DNA from: Terebella lapidaria
Taxonomy: Eukaryota; Annelida; Polychaeta; Terebellida; Terebellidae
DNA: 64,000 nucleotides
NCBI GenBank assembly: GCA_949152475.1
Contig: OX424564.1
Coordinates: 10,788,001-10,852,000 of the forward strand
Reading direction: 5' to 3'
Every line of letters begins with the position of its first letter. Within the stretch, counting starts at the first letter, position 1. This document shows, one piece after another, positions 1 through 12,310 of the stretch. Both the position numbers and the translations under genes were made by a program. The notes under the pieces are model-generated. The model saw nothing but the letters and a program-made list of their open reading frames with translations. It was not told the origin of the DNA and searched no databases.

Positions 1-385
1 CCGGTCCCAAATGGGACTTTTCCATGTTAAATTCTCCTATATGCCTAATAATGGGATACATTATGTCAAATATCTCACTTAGTGTTGAAATTAGAGAGTA
101 TGAATCAATTTTGGACATATAGGAAATGATATATGCTGAATATTCTCGTGAATTTGAACTCTGAACTCATTTTCAAGGTTAGAACACAATATGGCTGAAA
201 TCTCCCTTATTATCGACTTCAAAGCTTAGGAATCAATTGTGGACATATGGGAAGTGATATATGCTGAATATTCTCGTGACATTGAATTTGATCTTTGACC
301 CATTTTCAAGGTCCTTGAACAAATTGGCTAAGATCTAAAACATATATTGTCCGGTAACCTTCCTTAGCCCTTGGGCTAATTTTTT
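1..385 (+). repeat. GGTAACC-family repeat, copy 1 (cut by window edge)
   Basis: This segment matches by eye the body and right end of the repeat at 51226-52215, and in reverse the one at 58019-59482. Shared landmarks are the phrase for 'taggaatcaattgtgg' followed by 'catataggaaatgatat', and an end reading CCGGTAACC then CTTAGnCCTTGGGC near 350-380. Internal units of roughly 120-130 bp are present. The left part lies outside the window. The segment sits upstream of the splice acceptor at 451, so it is probably intronic or 5' of the decayed gene beginning there. The family is not one I can name. Confidence 0.75.
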
Positions 386-451
386 TCTCTTCAACATTTA
401 CATTTACAATACTAGGAGAAGTAATAATGATAGTTTACTCCAATTTCGACA

Positions 452-1208
452 GGCAACTATTCACTGGTGACAGAGTTGAGAAGAGCTATCGCCCAGGAAC
501 TGACTAAGAATGCCGTTTCGTATGTATCGCATCCATTTTTTATGGCTGCTGCGGATGCAATGGATTCTGATGTGCCTACACTGCTGCACACAGTTGCAGA
601 TGAGCGGAATCTCTCTTGAAGAAATCAAGACAGTTTAACTTCAGAAGAGATAATAAGACGAGAGGGCCTTCTTACTCGAACAAACAAGCGATAGTCATCA
701 GTGTTACAAGTAGCAGCACTTGCCACTGTACTTGACAAGCCTGTAACACAGTTTTTTCCAGATGTTGAACACTATACCCGACCATTGTTTCATGGAACAG
801 TTTATCCTGTGGATCACCATAAATGCAATAAGGGAAGAAGGAAAATGTCCATGAACTTTGCATGTGTGCAGTCAGATGACTTTGTAATCATGTGGACACG
901 AGACAATTTGGACAACGAGCCAGGAACAATTTTCACGCCTTCCCACGTGGTTCCACTTGTCAAGAAAATGGCACCATTCATGCTACAACCAAGCACGCCG
1001 CCGCCGCCCATGCCACAGGACTCACGACCAAGCACGCCGTCGTCCATGCCACCAGACTCACGACCAAGCACGCCACCGTCCATGCCACCAGACTCACGAC
1101 CAAGCACGCCACCGTCCATGCCACCAGACTCACGACCAAGCACGCCACCGTCCATGCCGCCAGACTCACGACCAAGCAAGCCACCGTCCATGCCACCAGA
1201 CTCATGAC
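452..1208 (+). pseudogene. Vertnin-like domain, first visible exon of a decayed multi-exon gene
   Basis: A splice acceptor (pyrimidine-poor, ending CGACAG) precedes an open stretch that begins GNYSLVTELRRAIAQEL and later reads ALATVLDKPVTQFFPDVEHY, TRPLFHGTVYP and VIMWTRDN...FTPSHVVPLV. The order and spacing resemble the vertnin domain (in vertebrate VRTN a 'LASVL...YP...RP' block is followed by an 'IMW...' block and 'F.P.V'). Vertnin is a nuclear DNA-associated protein involved in vertebral number; that role cannot be transferred here. Two in-frame stops lie between the two blocks near 617-619 and 692-694, and one reading-frame change near 600-640 restores a plausible SLEEIKTV. The exon runs on into a proline-rich minisatellite, where a C-to-T change at a CpG (about 1205) turns an Arg codon into a stop. 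I take this as a degraded gene. Earlier exons must lie outside the window or in the preceding repeat. Confidence 0.55.
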
Positions 1209-1858
1209 CAAGCACGCCACCGTCCATGCCACCAGACTCACGACCAAGCACTCCACCAACCAAGCATGCCACTGTCCATGCCGCCAGATTCACGACCAAG
1301 CACGTCACTGTCCATGCCACGAGACTCACGACCAAGCACGCCACTGTCCATGCCCCAAGACTCACGACCAGGCATGCCACCGTCCATGCCGCCAGATTCA
1401 CGACCAAGCACGTCACTGTCCATGCCACGAGACTCACGACCAAGCATGCCACTGTCCATGCCGCCAGATTCACGACCAAGCACGTCACTGTCCATGCCAC
1501 GAGACTCACGACCAAGCATGCCACCGTCCATGCCCCCAGACTCACGACCAAGCACGCCACTGTCCATGCCGCCAGATTCACGACCAAGCACGTCACTGTC
1601 CATGCCACGAGACTCACGACCAAGCATGCCACCGTCCATGCCGCCAGATTCACGACTAAGCACGTCACTGTCCATGCCACGAGACTCACGACCAAGCATG
1701 CCACTGTCCATGCCGCCAGATTCACGACCAAGCACGTCACTGTCCATGCCACGAGACTCACGACCAAGCATGCCACCGTCCATGCCCCCAGACTCACGAC
1801 CAAGCACGCCACTGTCCATGCCGCCAGACTCACGACCAAGCACACCACCATCCATGTC
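1000..1858 (+). repeat. 36-bp coding minisatellite, about 23 units
   Basis: About 23 copies of a 36-bp unit encode, in one frame, repeats of the type PPSMPPDSRPST. Because 36 is a multiple of three and the unit lacks stops in most frames, long open frames appear in several frames and on both strands; only the proline/serine frame continues the flanking domains. Units after about 1260 alternate between two sub-variants (MPPDSRPSTSLS and MPRDSRPST), which suggests higher-order expansion. An irregular unit near 1250-1265 shifts the phase, so the frame entering the array differs from the one leaving it at 1859-1908 (SASTPPLTPRSPTPPSL). Confidence 0.9.
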
Positions 1859-2081
1859 AGCAAGCACTCCACCACTTACACCTCGTTCGCCAACACCACC
1901 ATCTCTTGGTACGTTTCTTGCACAAAATGTTTTCCATTTAAATATGCAGTTTCTTGCAATGCTGAGATACGAATGATGTTACTTTTGTTTTGCATATCCA
2001 CAGATGATACTGTCTCTGAAAGTGAGAGTGTAGTAAGTTCATCTAGATATGGAAAACCATTTTCATCTGACTCTGACTCAC
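1859..2081 (+). pseudogene. Linker: exon end, short intron, Ser/Asp/Glu-rich exon
   Basis: The proline-rich frame ends in SPTPPSL at a donor-like CTTG|GTACGT (about 1908). An acceptor (TCCACAG, ending 2002) opens a small exon whose translation is DDTVSESESVVSSSRYG and then KPFSSDSDSQ, ending at CACAAG|GTAATG (2081). Both introns would be phase 1, so the exon is symmetric and joins in frame with the hAT exon at 2304, giving D-VVLDGLNDMNVEEEL. This coherent splicing pattern is the main argument that the vertnin-like part and the transposase part once formed one transcript. Confidence 0.5.
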
Positions 2082-2303
2082 AAGGTAATGTTTCTGGTAA
2101 TGTGGTTCACTGTTAGTTAATAATTGAAATTCAGTAATGGATGCAAAAACAAATTGTAAAAACAATTGTAATTGTGTGAAATACGTGAAACAAGTCCAGG
2201 CATCAAGAATATAGTTTTGCTGGTTTAGTGACTTTCTTCTTTATATGGAAAGTTCCATCTCTCATGACACGATATTCAAATTTTATTCTTTCGTTCATTA
2301 CAG

Positions 2304-4644
2304 ATGTAGTGCTTGATGGATTGAATGATATGAACGTTGAAGAGGAGCTTCAGGGTCAACGTTCTCAGAGTGAATCGCATACAGCATCTACAGTACATTC
2401 ATCAATCCATCCTTTCTTCACAAAGCATACTCGGCATGGTCGGAAGGTGCCACCTGAACATGCCAAAATGACAGCAACATCAGCAATCTCTGATCAGTCT
2501 GATGATGAAGCACCTCCATTGAAAGTCATGCGAACTTCTTGCAGTCCCAAGCGAAAAATAAAAGAGGACTGGTTCCTACTGTTTCCCTGGTTGCAACAAC
2601 AAAAAGACTCACAGAATAAAATAATGTTAGTTTGCAAATTTTGTAAAAGTCCACCAGCCGAAAGTGTACCAGGCACAACACAATTTGTCAGTGGGTGTCG
2701 TATGTTCAAGAAAGATACTTTCCAAAAGCATCAAAAATCAGCCCGACATCAAGTGTGTCAAAAGATGTGTGAGTCCCGCCCTTTTGAAGTTTTGGTCAAA
2801 GCTGTGGAAAAGGTCAATATCAACATAGACGGAGCAGCACGGAAGGACCTGACAGCGAAGTTCAACGTTGCTTATAACATCGTGAAAACCGAGTCGCCAT
2901 TCACCAACTTTGAAGCTTGGCTGAAGACCCATGCAAAAAACGGACTCCCAATTTCAAAGACATACTCAAACGATGTTTCTTGTGCTAAGTTGGTTGCCAC
3001 AATAGCGGAAACACTTGAGGAAGAGGTATCGGCAGCCGCTCCTAAATCACAGTATGATGGCTGTGAAATAGTCTGTGTGAAATATATATCAGAGGCCGGT
3101 TTGTCGAAAACCGACTTTGTGTCATATGTGCCTGTTGAGCATGCGCATTCTGGTGGCATTTTGCAGTCAATTGACAATGCATTTGAAGGACTGCTCTTCT
3201 CTCAGGAAGAAATAACTCATCGTTTGATTGGTTTTACTGCTGATGGTGCTGCAGTCAACATGGGAGTCAGAGATGGGGTTCAGGCCAAATTGAAAAGACG
3301 AACGCCTTCTCTCATAGACTTTTGGTGCATGCCGCACAAATTAGAATTGGCGGTAACAATGATGATAAAGGATTGCCACTATGCAAATCAGGTGATTGAG
3401 ATTATGCAGCTCATCTACAAAACATATCATAGTTCCGCAAAAAGTCGGAGGGAACTGGACAAAGTAGCCCAAGAGCTTGGCATCGAAGGTCACAAGCCCA
3501 CACGTGTGAAAGGAACACGTTGGGTACCCCATGTAAGACGTGCACTGGCAGTTTTGTTGGAACCGTCACATAGGACTCGCAACTTGGCTGATGCAAGCCA
3601 GTATGCTATTGTAGTGACGCACATGGAACATCTTGCAGAAGCCCAAACGTCATCTGCAGAGATTAGAGGAAAAGCGCGTAAAGTCGTCAAAGAAATGAAG
3701 ATCCTTAAGTTCTTGACATTCAGCTATTTCATGCTTGGTGTAATAAAGAATTATCCAAGCTCAGTCTTGCATTACAGAATCAAGAAACAACTCTTCCTTC
3801 TGCAATTGCCCGACTCTGTTCCACTATGGCAGCCATAAAATCATTGTCAACAATTCCAGGAGAAAACTTCAAAACTTTGCAGGAGTATCTAACACTGAGT
3901 GACGCAAACAACAACATGAATGCAAATGGTTTTCAATTCCAAGGAACTGAAATCAAAGGTGATGTAAAGAGCTATCTTGGAGGAATGTCAGACATCCCAT
4001 CACCAGGAACAGAAGCTATGAAGCAACTATCACAGATCACTCTCGATTCGTTGAAGAAAAAATTTTGAAAACCTTTTAGGCAACCCAAAAGTAGAGGCAG
4101 CAAAAGCTGTTTCCAATCTTGTCCACTGCTTCAAATTGATGGATGGCCAGCGAATCAAAATGAACTTGTTCAGTTTGGTGTATCAGAGATTAAACAATTG
4201 CTGAAATTCTTCAAAGAAAAATTGGTGTCTAATGGGTGTCAAATTGACAACATATTGGATGAGTGGACGGCTTTGAAGACCCTTGTATCTTTGAACATGA
4301 GGACACTGAACTTCAATAGGGTATGGACAACCCTACTCAGTAAAGAACCATATAAATTGGACTTTGGAAACATACTACATCTTGTGCAGATTATGCTTGT
4401 CATACCACCTGTATCCAGTGCCGAGTGTGAGAGAATGTTCAGCACAATGAATAGGCTAAAGTCTGATGTGAGAAATTGCTTAGCATCACAAACTTTAGAC
4501 AATTTGGTCAGAATTATGAAGATGGGCCCCAAGATCGAGTCCTTTGACCCAACATTGTCTATTCAAAAATGGCTTACTTCTGGGCAAAGACCAAGAAGAA
4601 ACGAGTATGAAAAATGGCCTACGGATAACTGGAGCATTAATTAA
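2304..4644 (+). pseudogene. hAT-superfamily transposase (ZNF862-like), decayed
   Basis: After an acceptor at 2303 the frame reads to 3838. An N-terminal acidic, Ser-rich part is followed by a BED/TTF-like zinc finger (CKFCKS ... HQKSARH), then the RNase-H-like core with IGFTADGAAVNMG (catalytic Asp), FWCMPHKLELAV (the CxxH motif typical of hAT) and GTRWVPH (conserved Trp). The C-terminal dimerisation region lies at 4198-4644: IPPVSSAECERMFSTMNRLK. Such proteins cut and paste DNA as dimers; domesticated relatives include ZNF862 and C17orf113-type genes. The reading frame changes near 3755, again near 4062 (an extra T in a T run before GAAAACCTT), and once or more in 4100-4200, so no continuous protein is possible. 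I found no terminal inverted repeats, and with upstream introns this looks more like a host-type gene or a captured transposase than a bare transposon. Confidence 0.8.
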
Positions 4645-4959
4645 ATAATAACACTACATGTCTGTCTCGCGACTCTGGCTTCTATATCCATTAAGGCCTA
4701 AAATGCGAGAACACAATCTCAATTAAGAGCGTCGTTAGATGAGTAGTATTACACAGCTCAAGACCATAGATGAGTTGTCTGGACAGTGAGGAATTTGAGC
4801 AATGTCAAGGGAAATCAATAGGGCGATAATACCGAATTTCCAATAGTGCAATGGATGTATAAGGCCATCCACCTGGCTATGGGCAAGTCAATGAAAAGGA
4901 ACGACCCTTTGGCCATTTGTTCAACAGTTATATAATGGGGTACTGAATAAAATATTTCA

Positions 4960-5215
4960 CAACTCATTGTCTCTAACAGCGTTGAAGGATAGGAATATGT
5001 ACTTTGTAGTGAGTGAGACATTCACAAGTACTTCAGTGGGGCTTACACCTGTCACCAAAAGGTCGGTATTCATATCCATGTCTAGTCGTGATTCATGGAC
5101 ACATTTACGTTGTGCTAAGCATTTTGATGGATGAAACTAATCTATGTACTGAGAATAGATAGGTCTCTTTAGGGTATATATGACATGCAACAAGCTAAAG
5201 TGCATATTATATGTT
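4960..5215. repeat. Diverged interspersed repeat, copy a
   Basis: This matches 5600-5830 at moderate identity. Both carry a block 'cagtgggg/at...cctg(t/c)cacc' followed by 'tcatatccatgtctagtcg' (the other copy has a near match), 'tgattcat', 'acattta', 'tgatg...gaaac' and, after a gap, a short 'gacatg' plus 'ttcagaaa' tail. Family unknown. Confidence 0.4.
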
Positions 5216-5599
5216 CAGAAAAACGATTGGTTCTATATTGATGTTCACAATAGTTGTCGAACAATGGTAATTCCGTCTGACAAATAACTCACCCCATGTT
5301 GTGGCGAAAAATATTTTGCAAACGTGCAAGAATTTCCTATTCTGAGTGATATCCGTCATATCACTAACACAGACGAATACATCTTGTTTATTACAGGACG
5401 CATGTATCATGTAGTTTCATGTACATCACAACTTAACAAAAACGTTGCATACATATTACCTATTAGAAAAAAAAACAAATTGAACGTCAGTATCAAACCA
5501 ATTAGCTGCTGGATTCATCAGGGGCCTTTCATGGCAATCGATCCATTATATTTAACCACATATATTTACAAGACAATTTGTGATTCACTGTCTCGACTA

Positions 5600-5830
5600 G
5601 TGCTAAGGTGTTGGATTATGTATGTGGAAGAAAGTAATTCACAAGTGGTATCCAGTGGGATTGAACCTGCCAACTAAGGGAGGTATTTATATCCACATCG
5701 TGTCGTGATTCATCGGGACATTTACTTTGTCCCCAAGCATCTAGATGAGTGATGAACCAGTGGGGGGATAGCTAGGAACCTTCGTGTCATATGAGACATG
5801 TTGTTTTATTATTCAGAATAACAAATGAAT
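5600..5830. repeat. Diverged interspersed repeat, copy b
   Basis: This is the partner of the repeat at 4960-5215. It contains GGATTGAACC (5659-5668), whose complement fits a Pol III B box, but I could not place an A box at the right distance. A tRNA-derived SINE origin is therefore only a possibility. Confidence 0.4.
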
Positions 5831-7089
5831 TTATTTTATCGTATTTTTAATTCATAATATATTGTTTTCTATGGCTTTTCTGAATAGTAGCTGAGTTTTG
5901 AATGTACATATCAAATGTGAATCGATTCCTGAATGGATGGTTGTTTTCCCGGATGATGATTTGTGAAGCAGATAATCTTTGAGCATTCCCATTCCAAAAG
6001 TAAAAAAACTGATATCATTATGCGAGATACTGCAATCGAGTGAACTGCAATCGTATCCCACGGGAATATCACTGAAGAATCTTGACTTACAAACACATTC
6101 ACACATTCGCTATCTTTGCCCTTGAGAAAAACAAAATTGACGACGATAGCAGTAGATGAATCGCTCAGCCAATGGCCACATACATCATGAACAATCTGGG
6201 GTATCTTCAGTGCAGCACTGATAATATATTCCTCTATTGTTTGTTCTCTTCATTGGGAGCCTATGAAATTGTTCAGTTAAGTTTTGATCTATATATAGCC
6301 GTGATACACGTGCCTTGAGTTTTAGTGACAAATATCTTCCATGAGAACAGTAAATCCTCACAAATTTGTAATTGATCGCCACAGCATCGGTTGAGTTGCT
6401 TGTCAGACGGAACTACCATTGTTCGACAGTTATCATATTACACTCTTTGGGTATACGCAGAACAAGTGTCCGTCTATGAACGAGTGGGGCGTCTTTCGTG
6501 GCGGGTCTTTGGTCAGGGTCTTGTTGTGGCGATATTGAATATGTTTACCAGCATGTGTCATGTGTATGGTTAATAACAACGGCAAATATTGTGGCTTTGG
6601 GTATTGCCTCTGTACACGTCGTTAACAGTCAGTCCTGTCACATACATCACTTCAGGATTTAGCCAATCTCGTTTGTTGTCTGTGGTTTATGTACATTTTA
6701 ACTGTATCAGTTCTCGCAGAGATCAGCTCGGCCACACACATGTCTACCCAATAACGCCGATTTGTAGTAACACCTCGTGTAAACGACCTGAGACACATGC
6801 TATAAAATCTATGTCTGTCCAATGTCATTCCAGTGAAAAAAATTGGAAACTAATACTATCATAAGTCAAATCCGTAGCTCCCTCGTTTCGTCCTCCAAAC
6901 AAATATACATACGACATACTTTCAGAAGAACAAATTCGTCCGAAAATGACATGTGCATATGTCATAACGGGAAGCATGGGTGTATATAGCCAATTACACA
7001 CACTTGGTGATTTACACCTAAAAGGTACATGGCACAAACAATATGGTTTGATCCCAAGGAGAATGTCCATTGATATGCGAAGTGCCGAT
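5831..7089. other. Unannotated stretch
   Basis: AT-rich sequence with only short, uninformative open frames. I see no domain, repeat partner or RNA gene. Confidence 0.6.
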
Positions 7090-7690
7090 AAACTTTCAAT
7101 ACCACTACACTTTGATTTTTCTGACTCGTTTACTCAGTTTTTTACCGATATTTTCGCGATGCTAAATCGTATCGTATTATAACTCGGCATACTTCACCTG
7201 GAATTCAAAGGGCAATTTCGTACCAAATTTCAGACTTCTATTGCGAAAACAAAAAGTTGGCACTCTACCCCAATGTTGAATTCAGCTCAATCACTGAATT
7301 TCAGCGTCCATACACGATTTTGTCATTTTATCGTTTTTGTGGCAGGTAATCTTTCGAAATCAACATAATTGTGTAGACTAAACCCCCAATGTGTCTTCTG
7401 GGAAAAAAAAACAATACTACGAATCCTAATGGCTGTAAACACGACCATTCCCGAATATGCTCAGGTTCCGGAGAACACGTTTTGGGGCTGAAATTTAACA
7501 TTGAGGTAGATTGCCACCTTTTTCAATTTTTGCGAGAGAAGTCTGAAATTCGATATGAAATTGCCGTTTGATATCCAGCTTAAATATGTTGAATTATAGA
7601 ACCATATCATTTAGCATCGCAACAATATCAGCCAAAAACAGTGTAAACGAGTTAGAAAAATCAGAGTATAAATGGAATGCCAATGAAGCC
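7090..7690. mobile_element. Foldback MITE (long inverted arms)
   Basis: The arm at about 7100-7300 matches the reverse complement of about 7460-7690 over most of its length (roughly three quarters of positions by eye). Shared landmarks include ACTCGTTTAC, GCGATGCTAAAT, GGCAATTTC and AATTTCAGACTTCT. A loop of about 150 bp separates the arms. There is no coding capacity. Superfamily and target duplication are unclear because the tips are diverged. Confidence 0.65.
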
Positions 7691-8360
7691 ATACTACTCA
7701 GGATGGACACATTCACACACAGCGTTCTGATCTTCTGGTTCATATTAATTGTATCAACAGTTCAACTTCATGCTCAAAATTGTTTGACTCGATAATAATT
7801 ATGTGTTTTTTTAATCTAATTATTTATAGTATGTGTAAAGTCAACTCTCATCGACCATAGAATGGGGGTAACGAATCTGTAAGAGAAAATACTATAAGTT
7901 CAGTAGCCATTTGGATTACTTTATGTGTTACTTTATTATTGTCATTTGGTACTTACTATATATCTGTATTGGTACTTGTCAAGCACCGAGTTCACGGGGT
8001 TTGGTTTCGCATTTCTAAATTGTTTATTTAAAGAGTGATTTGGATTATTATACTAGATGAAAAACCTAGCCATACCGCTTTTCCCTTTGATGTGGGTGTG
8101 TATTTGGATAGGATAACCTCATCGGGCATTTTCTTGGAACATTTCTTTTTAGGTTTGATATCTCGTTGTTTAGCAGTTAGGTTATAATAATAACCTGCGG
8201 TAGTGGGAATATATGAAATAAATTATAGAAGTTTCATACATAATACTTAACAGCGCTCTTGACTTTAACATTGAAGGCTTTCTGTATGCTGTCTTTCCTC
8301 CACTCATCGATTTTGAACATTAGGTTGTATCCGGTTGATATGGTGAATTATTATTATGTA
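7691..8360. other. Unannotated stretch
   Basis: AT-rich, with no recognised gene or repeat partner. Confidence 0.6.
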
Positions 8361-8680
8361 TGTAAGTGTCAATTTATTACCACCAATAAAGCCAAATTTC
8401 AATAATAAACATGATTCCAATAACAAACATAAAATACAACATTTTGCAATAGAAACAAAGCCCGACCAATTACGTTATCAAAAGACACACTGGCGTCATC
8501 AGGGGCAGACAGTGTGGTAAATGTAGTTGTTTCTACTATACACCTGATGGAATTAGTATACAACTGCCCCACAACCTATGAAAATGATTTAGAAATCCGA
8601 AACAAACCCCATGGAATAGATATATGACAAGTACATAAGTACCTAATCACAAGCCAAAAGGCTACTGAGTTGATGATATG
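8361..8680 (+). repeat. R1 repeat, near full length
   Basis: R1 is a ~320-bp family. It begins TGTAAGTATCAATCTATTAC, runs through GAAACAAAGCCCGACCAA and ACTGGCGTCATCAGGGGC, then GTACACCTGATGGAATTAG, and ends near GGCTACTGAGTTGATGGTAT. This copy is nearly complete and mildly diverged. No coding potential. It could be a SINE or MITE; I see neither convincing Pol III boxes nor clear inverted ends. Confidence 0.85.
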
Positions 8681-8689
8681 TATGTTCGC

Positions 8690-8701
8690 GGGGGGGGGGG
8701 G
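8690..8701 (+). repeat. Poly-G tract (G12)
   Basis: Twelve consecutive G immediately after R1. Confidence 0.95.
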
Positions 8702-11700
8702 TGTGATTGGATAATCTGAAGGTCATCAGTGAGTGACCTTATTTCTCATCTGTCGTTTCGTATTGTTTGAAAAAAAAATCATTTCGCCTATTCCAATATT
8801 CCTAATTCATTAATCAGGTCGAGGAATTGGGGAGGACGCGCTATTATAGGTTTAAAGTTGATACCAAAAACATAATGCTAGCACGATAATGAGCTATTGT
8901 CTGCATCATTAAAATTGTGAGAGCTTCGACTGAGAGTCCTTTCGAAGTAATTTGTTTCGTTTGCTTACGGCAAGGACAATGAAATAATAATAAAAATACA
9001 ACATTTCTCCGATAATGGCAAGTAGCGATTCTCCGCACGATATAGCAAGTACATGCATAAAAATTCATGAAACTTTTAGTAAACGTCATGAAGATGAAAA
9101 AAAAGATTCATCGAGCCTGAACAGATCCCTCTCCTTATCTCTCATATGAATGCATATCGAGTCTCTGTCTTCCGCCTCATACAGGCAAACCGGATGAATA
9201 TGCACAAAACACCCCGGGAATGATTGTGATAATACTTCATATTCTGTTTGGCTTGAGTGTAGTGTACGTATTGGCTTCTATTGATGACATCTGGGTTATC
9301 TGTTTGTATACTCGATGGACCTTGAATGTTGAGGCTAAAAACTAACAAAATTGCATGTGTGTGCAAAACAAATGTGTAAAATTGATGACTTTCGGGGTAT
9401 TATTGCACGGCCCGGTATTTCCAGACCACATGACCATCAGCAAACATATTCATTGTCTTATATTTCTGCTCGCATGTATGCGTCTAGCTCTGTTGGAAAG
9501 TCAAACGTATATTATGCACGTACATATATGTAGCGCTTAGTTGCCCATAAAACAAAATCAGCACGCCGCATTGAATGGCACTTAGTAGACCATGGAGATA
9601 CAACGGTAAGTGTATGATAAAATGCCACATCATGAACATAAACCCGACTTTCCAGACGGGAGCATCACAGATATGTGGCGCCTCGGCATGGACTTAATAC
9701 ACTTGTGGGATTTGTAATGACACTAATGCACATCTATTATGACCTGTGTGCCAACCAGAAGCACAAATTGACCGGACTGCTTTTCCACACTAGTCAACTG
9801 AATCGTTGTGTTCATGTTGACCTTCATATATTTTCTTATACATGGGCGATTGTCCATCTCTATCTCTATATTAGTTATTTTAGTTATAACAGAAAGCAAT
9901 ATGTAGATCTAGTCTGGCTCATCATTCAAACGCCAAGGCCCCTAACTATAAGTGACTTGATTGTTGGTGTGATCATAGCTCCATCATGTTTTTATCCTTG
10001 TGTTTTTTTACGTTCGAATTGGCTCCATGAGGATATATACTTATGTACGAAAAATGATATCAATTTGCATGAAACACCAATATACATTGTACGCTGATAG
10101 ACAGGCAGCTACACCTAGCCATACATCATAATGTACCATTTTAAATCACCTCACCCGATTACTAGCCCGAGTTCCGTTCCATTGAACCTTACTCCTTTAT
10201 TGTATTCCTACTGTGCAACACACAAATGACACCCAGCCCCGACAAGAGGATCTTGTGGGATCATACGGACCAGAAACGTGTCAGAGGTCAAGGGAAAGAT
10301 GCCAAAATGAAGCACTTTGAACGCAAAACCCGTAGCTCGTATGTCGATTGCAGTTTATCAAGTTGGTCGTTGTCAGTCCGTGTTTCGCTAACACAAACCT
10401 GTGTGTAGCATTATAATTTGGGCATTATCACTAATATATTCTGTATCAATGTCATGCAAGGAGTTACACTGCAAGACACCGATACATCAATCAAAATATC
10501 GAAACCATTTATTATTTGAGCACTGTCGGAAACGATTCATAATGTATGAAGAATTAATATATAGCGATCTGTGCGACGCCTGTGCATAAGTGTCAAGGTC
10601 AACCCCGGCACCAGGTTGTGATGATAAGCGATTAATTTCACGTTAGGTTGACACTAATTGCGGCATATCATGGGCACATGGCATGCTATCTTGCCTAATG
10701 AAAGACAACAGATGCTGTAAAGCACGTTGATGTTGCGGTGATCAAAGACACATGTAGTGTTCAGGAAAGTTCCTCGCTATGTATGTTGGGTTCCTCGCTA
10801 TGTATGTTGGGTTCTTGACTGGTTATTATCGAACACGCACTAGGTGGGAATTACTTTCTTTAAGAGGGCCATGACGCCTCCAAGTGTATTTCTGGTTTAC
10901 AGGAACAGTATGGCGACATATTGCCCCCATTTTTCCACAGTATCACTTTGCAGTATCACTTTGCATACTTTGCATACAAAAGAATAAAATACAACATCTA
11001 AATAAGTCGTTATGAAAATCCACCTTATAGTGATCCTATATGAATGGTGAAAGATGTGCACGAAATTCGCGCCAATCTGAAAGCAGTATCCAGAATCTCA
11101 AGTCCCTCCTCGCTGCATTTGTCGAGGTTCTATTCGTGCGAGCTTGCCACATGGCCAGTCACTGTCGGATATGTCCTCTTCATGGATCACTCGTATTATT
11201 GCTGCATTTATAATCCAACCCCTTCCTATTTTATCACACAAAATCGACGACAAAGCTGCGATTGCATGCAATGTTAACATGTACACGTTTTTTGTTTGGC
11301 CTATGGGGAATATATTTAACTCGCTACAATTCTTCACGAATTATCATGTGTGCATAACTATTTTTCACCATTCGGCATTGCCTGCTAACTAATGTACAGC
11401 ATTTTGACCTGTTCTATGGCAATGTCGGTTATTATTTAATAACATAACAAGTTTGTCAACTGAAAAGAAGAATCACTTCTCTCGAAACATATGAACAAAG
11501 ATTGCTATACATAATAACTTTGATGTAATTGACTAAGACAATGTTGGGTGAAACAGTGACATGAATGCAATAGATACGCTTGAGCTGGTCAATGTTGGTG
11601 TATAAGTGATATTGTACGAAATACAAACAATGCGACAACAAAACGAAACATCCTCAGCGTACGATTTGGATGCGTTATGCGATGTAACTTGGGTCCCGTC

Positions 11701-11949
11701 ACGACCGTATCACAAATGTTTAGAAACACAATTTCTCTGGATGCACATAATGACAAAAAAATGGTTGCAAACCGGGATGGTAAGAGTTCATCTAACACAT
11801 GAAAACCTGAAGATTGATAAAACGCTTTTCTATCCAGTAGAGTCAATTCGTTCATACTTAATGAGTTTATTCTGTTCTAGAACACAAATATAGTTGTTCT
11901 ATGGTAATTGATTTTTTAATGCATATATATTTGCACGAACGTCACAAGC
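8702..11949. other. Unannotated stretch with small local duplications
   Basis: No recognisable gene. Open frames up to 140 codons (9675-10097) have no identifiable domain and AT-driven composition. A 21-bp unit is duplicated directly at 10770-10790 and 10791-10811, and a short 'cagtatcactttg' duplication lies near 10938-10965. Confidence 0.6.
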
Positions 11950-12310
11950 TATAAAAGGACGAATACAAGACCTCCACAAGTTGAAATTGACGAGCACGTC
12001 CTTCATAAGTTGAAAGGGACAGATGCAAGACCTTCACAAGTTGAAATTGACGACTACAAGATCTTCACAAGTTCAAATTGACGAATACAAGACCTCCACA
12101 TGTTGAGAATAACGAATACAAGACGTTCAAAAGTTGAAATTGACGAATACAAGACTTGCACAAGTTAAAAGGGACGAATACAAGACCTTCCCAAGTTGAA
12201 AAGGACAAAATCCAAGGCCTTCACAAGTTGAGATTCACGAATACGAATACAAGACCTTCACAAGTCGAAAGGGAAGACGACAAGACCTTCACAAGTTGAA
12301 ATGAGGCCTT
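11950..12310 (+). repeat. Minisatellite, about 36-bp imperfect units
   Basis: About ten degenerate units follow the pattern 'gacgaatacaagaccttcac' then 'aagttgaaa(ggga/ttga)'. Units vary in length and sequence. Several stops interrupt every frame, so it is not coding. Confidence 0.9.

Noticed and set aside
814-1875. 353-codon minus-strand frame and other long frames over the minisatellite
   Set aside because: They are by-products of a stop-free 36-bp repeat; only the proline/serine frame connects to flanking domains.
9675-10097. 140-codon open frame
   Set aside because: Hydrophobic and AT-driven composition, no recognisable domain, no splice or neighbour support.
11950-12310. CRISPR-like array (also considered at 1000-1858)
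   Set aside because: Units are contiguous with no unique spacers, and the context is eukaryotic; both are minisatellites.
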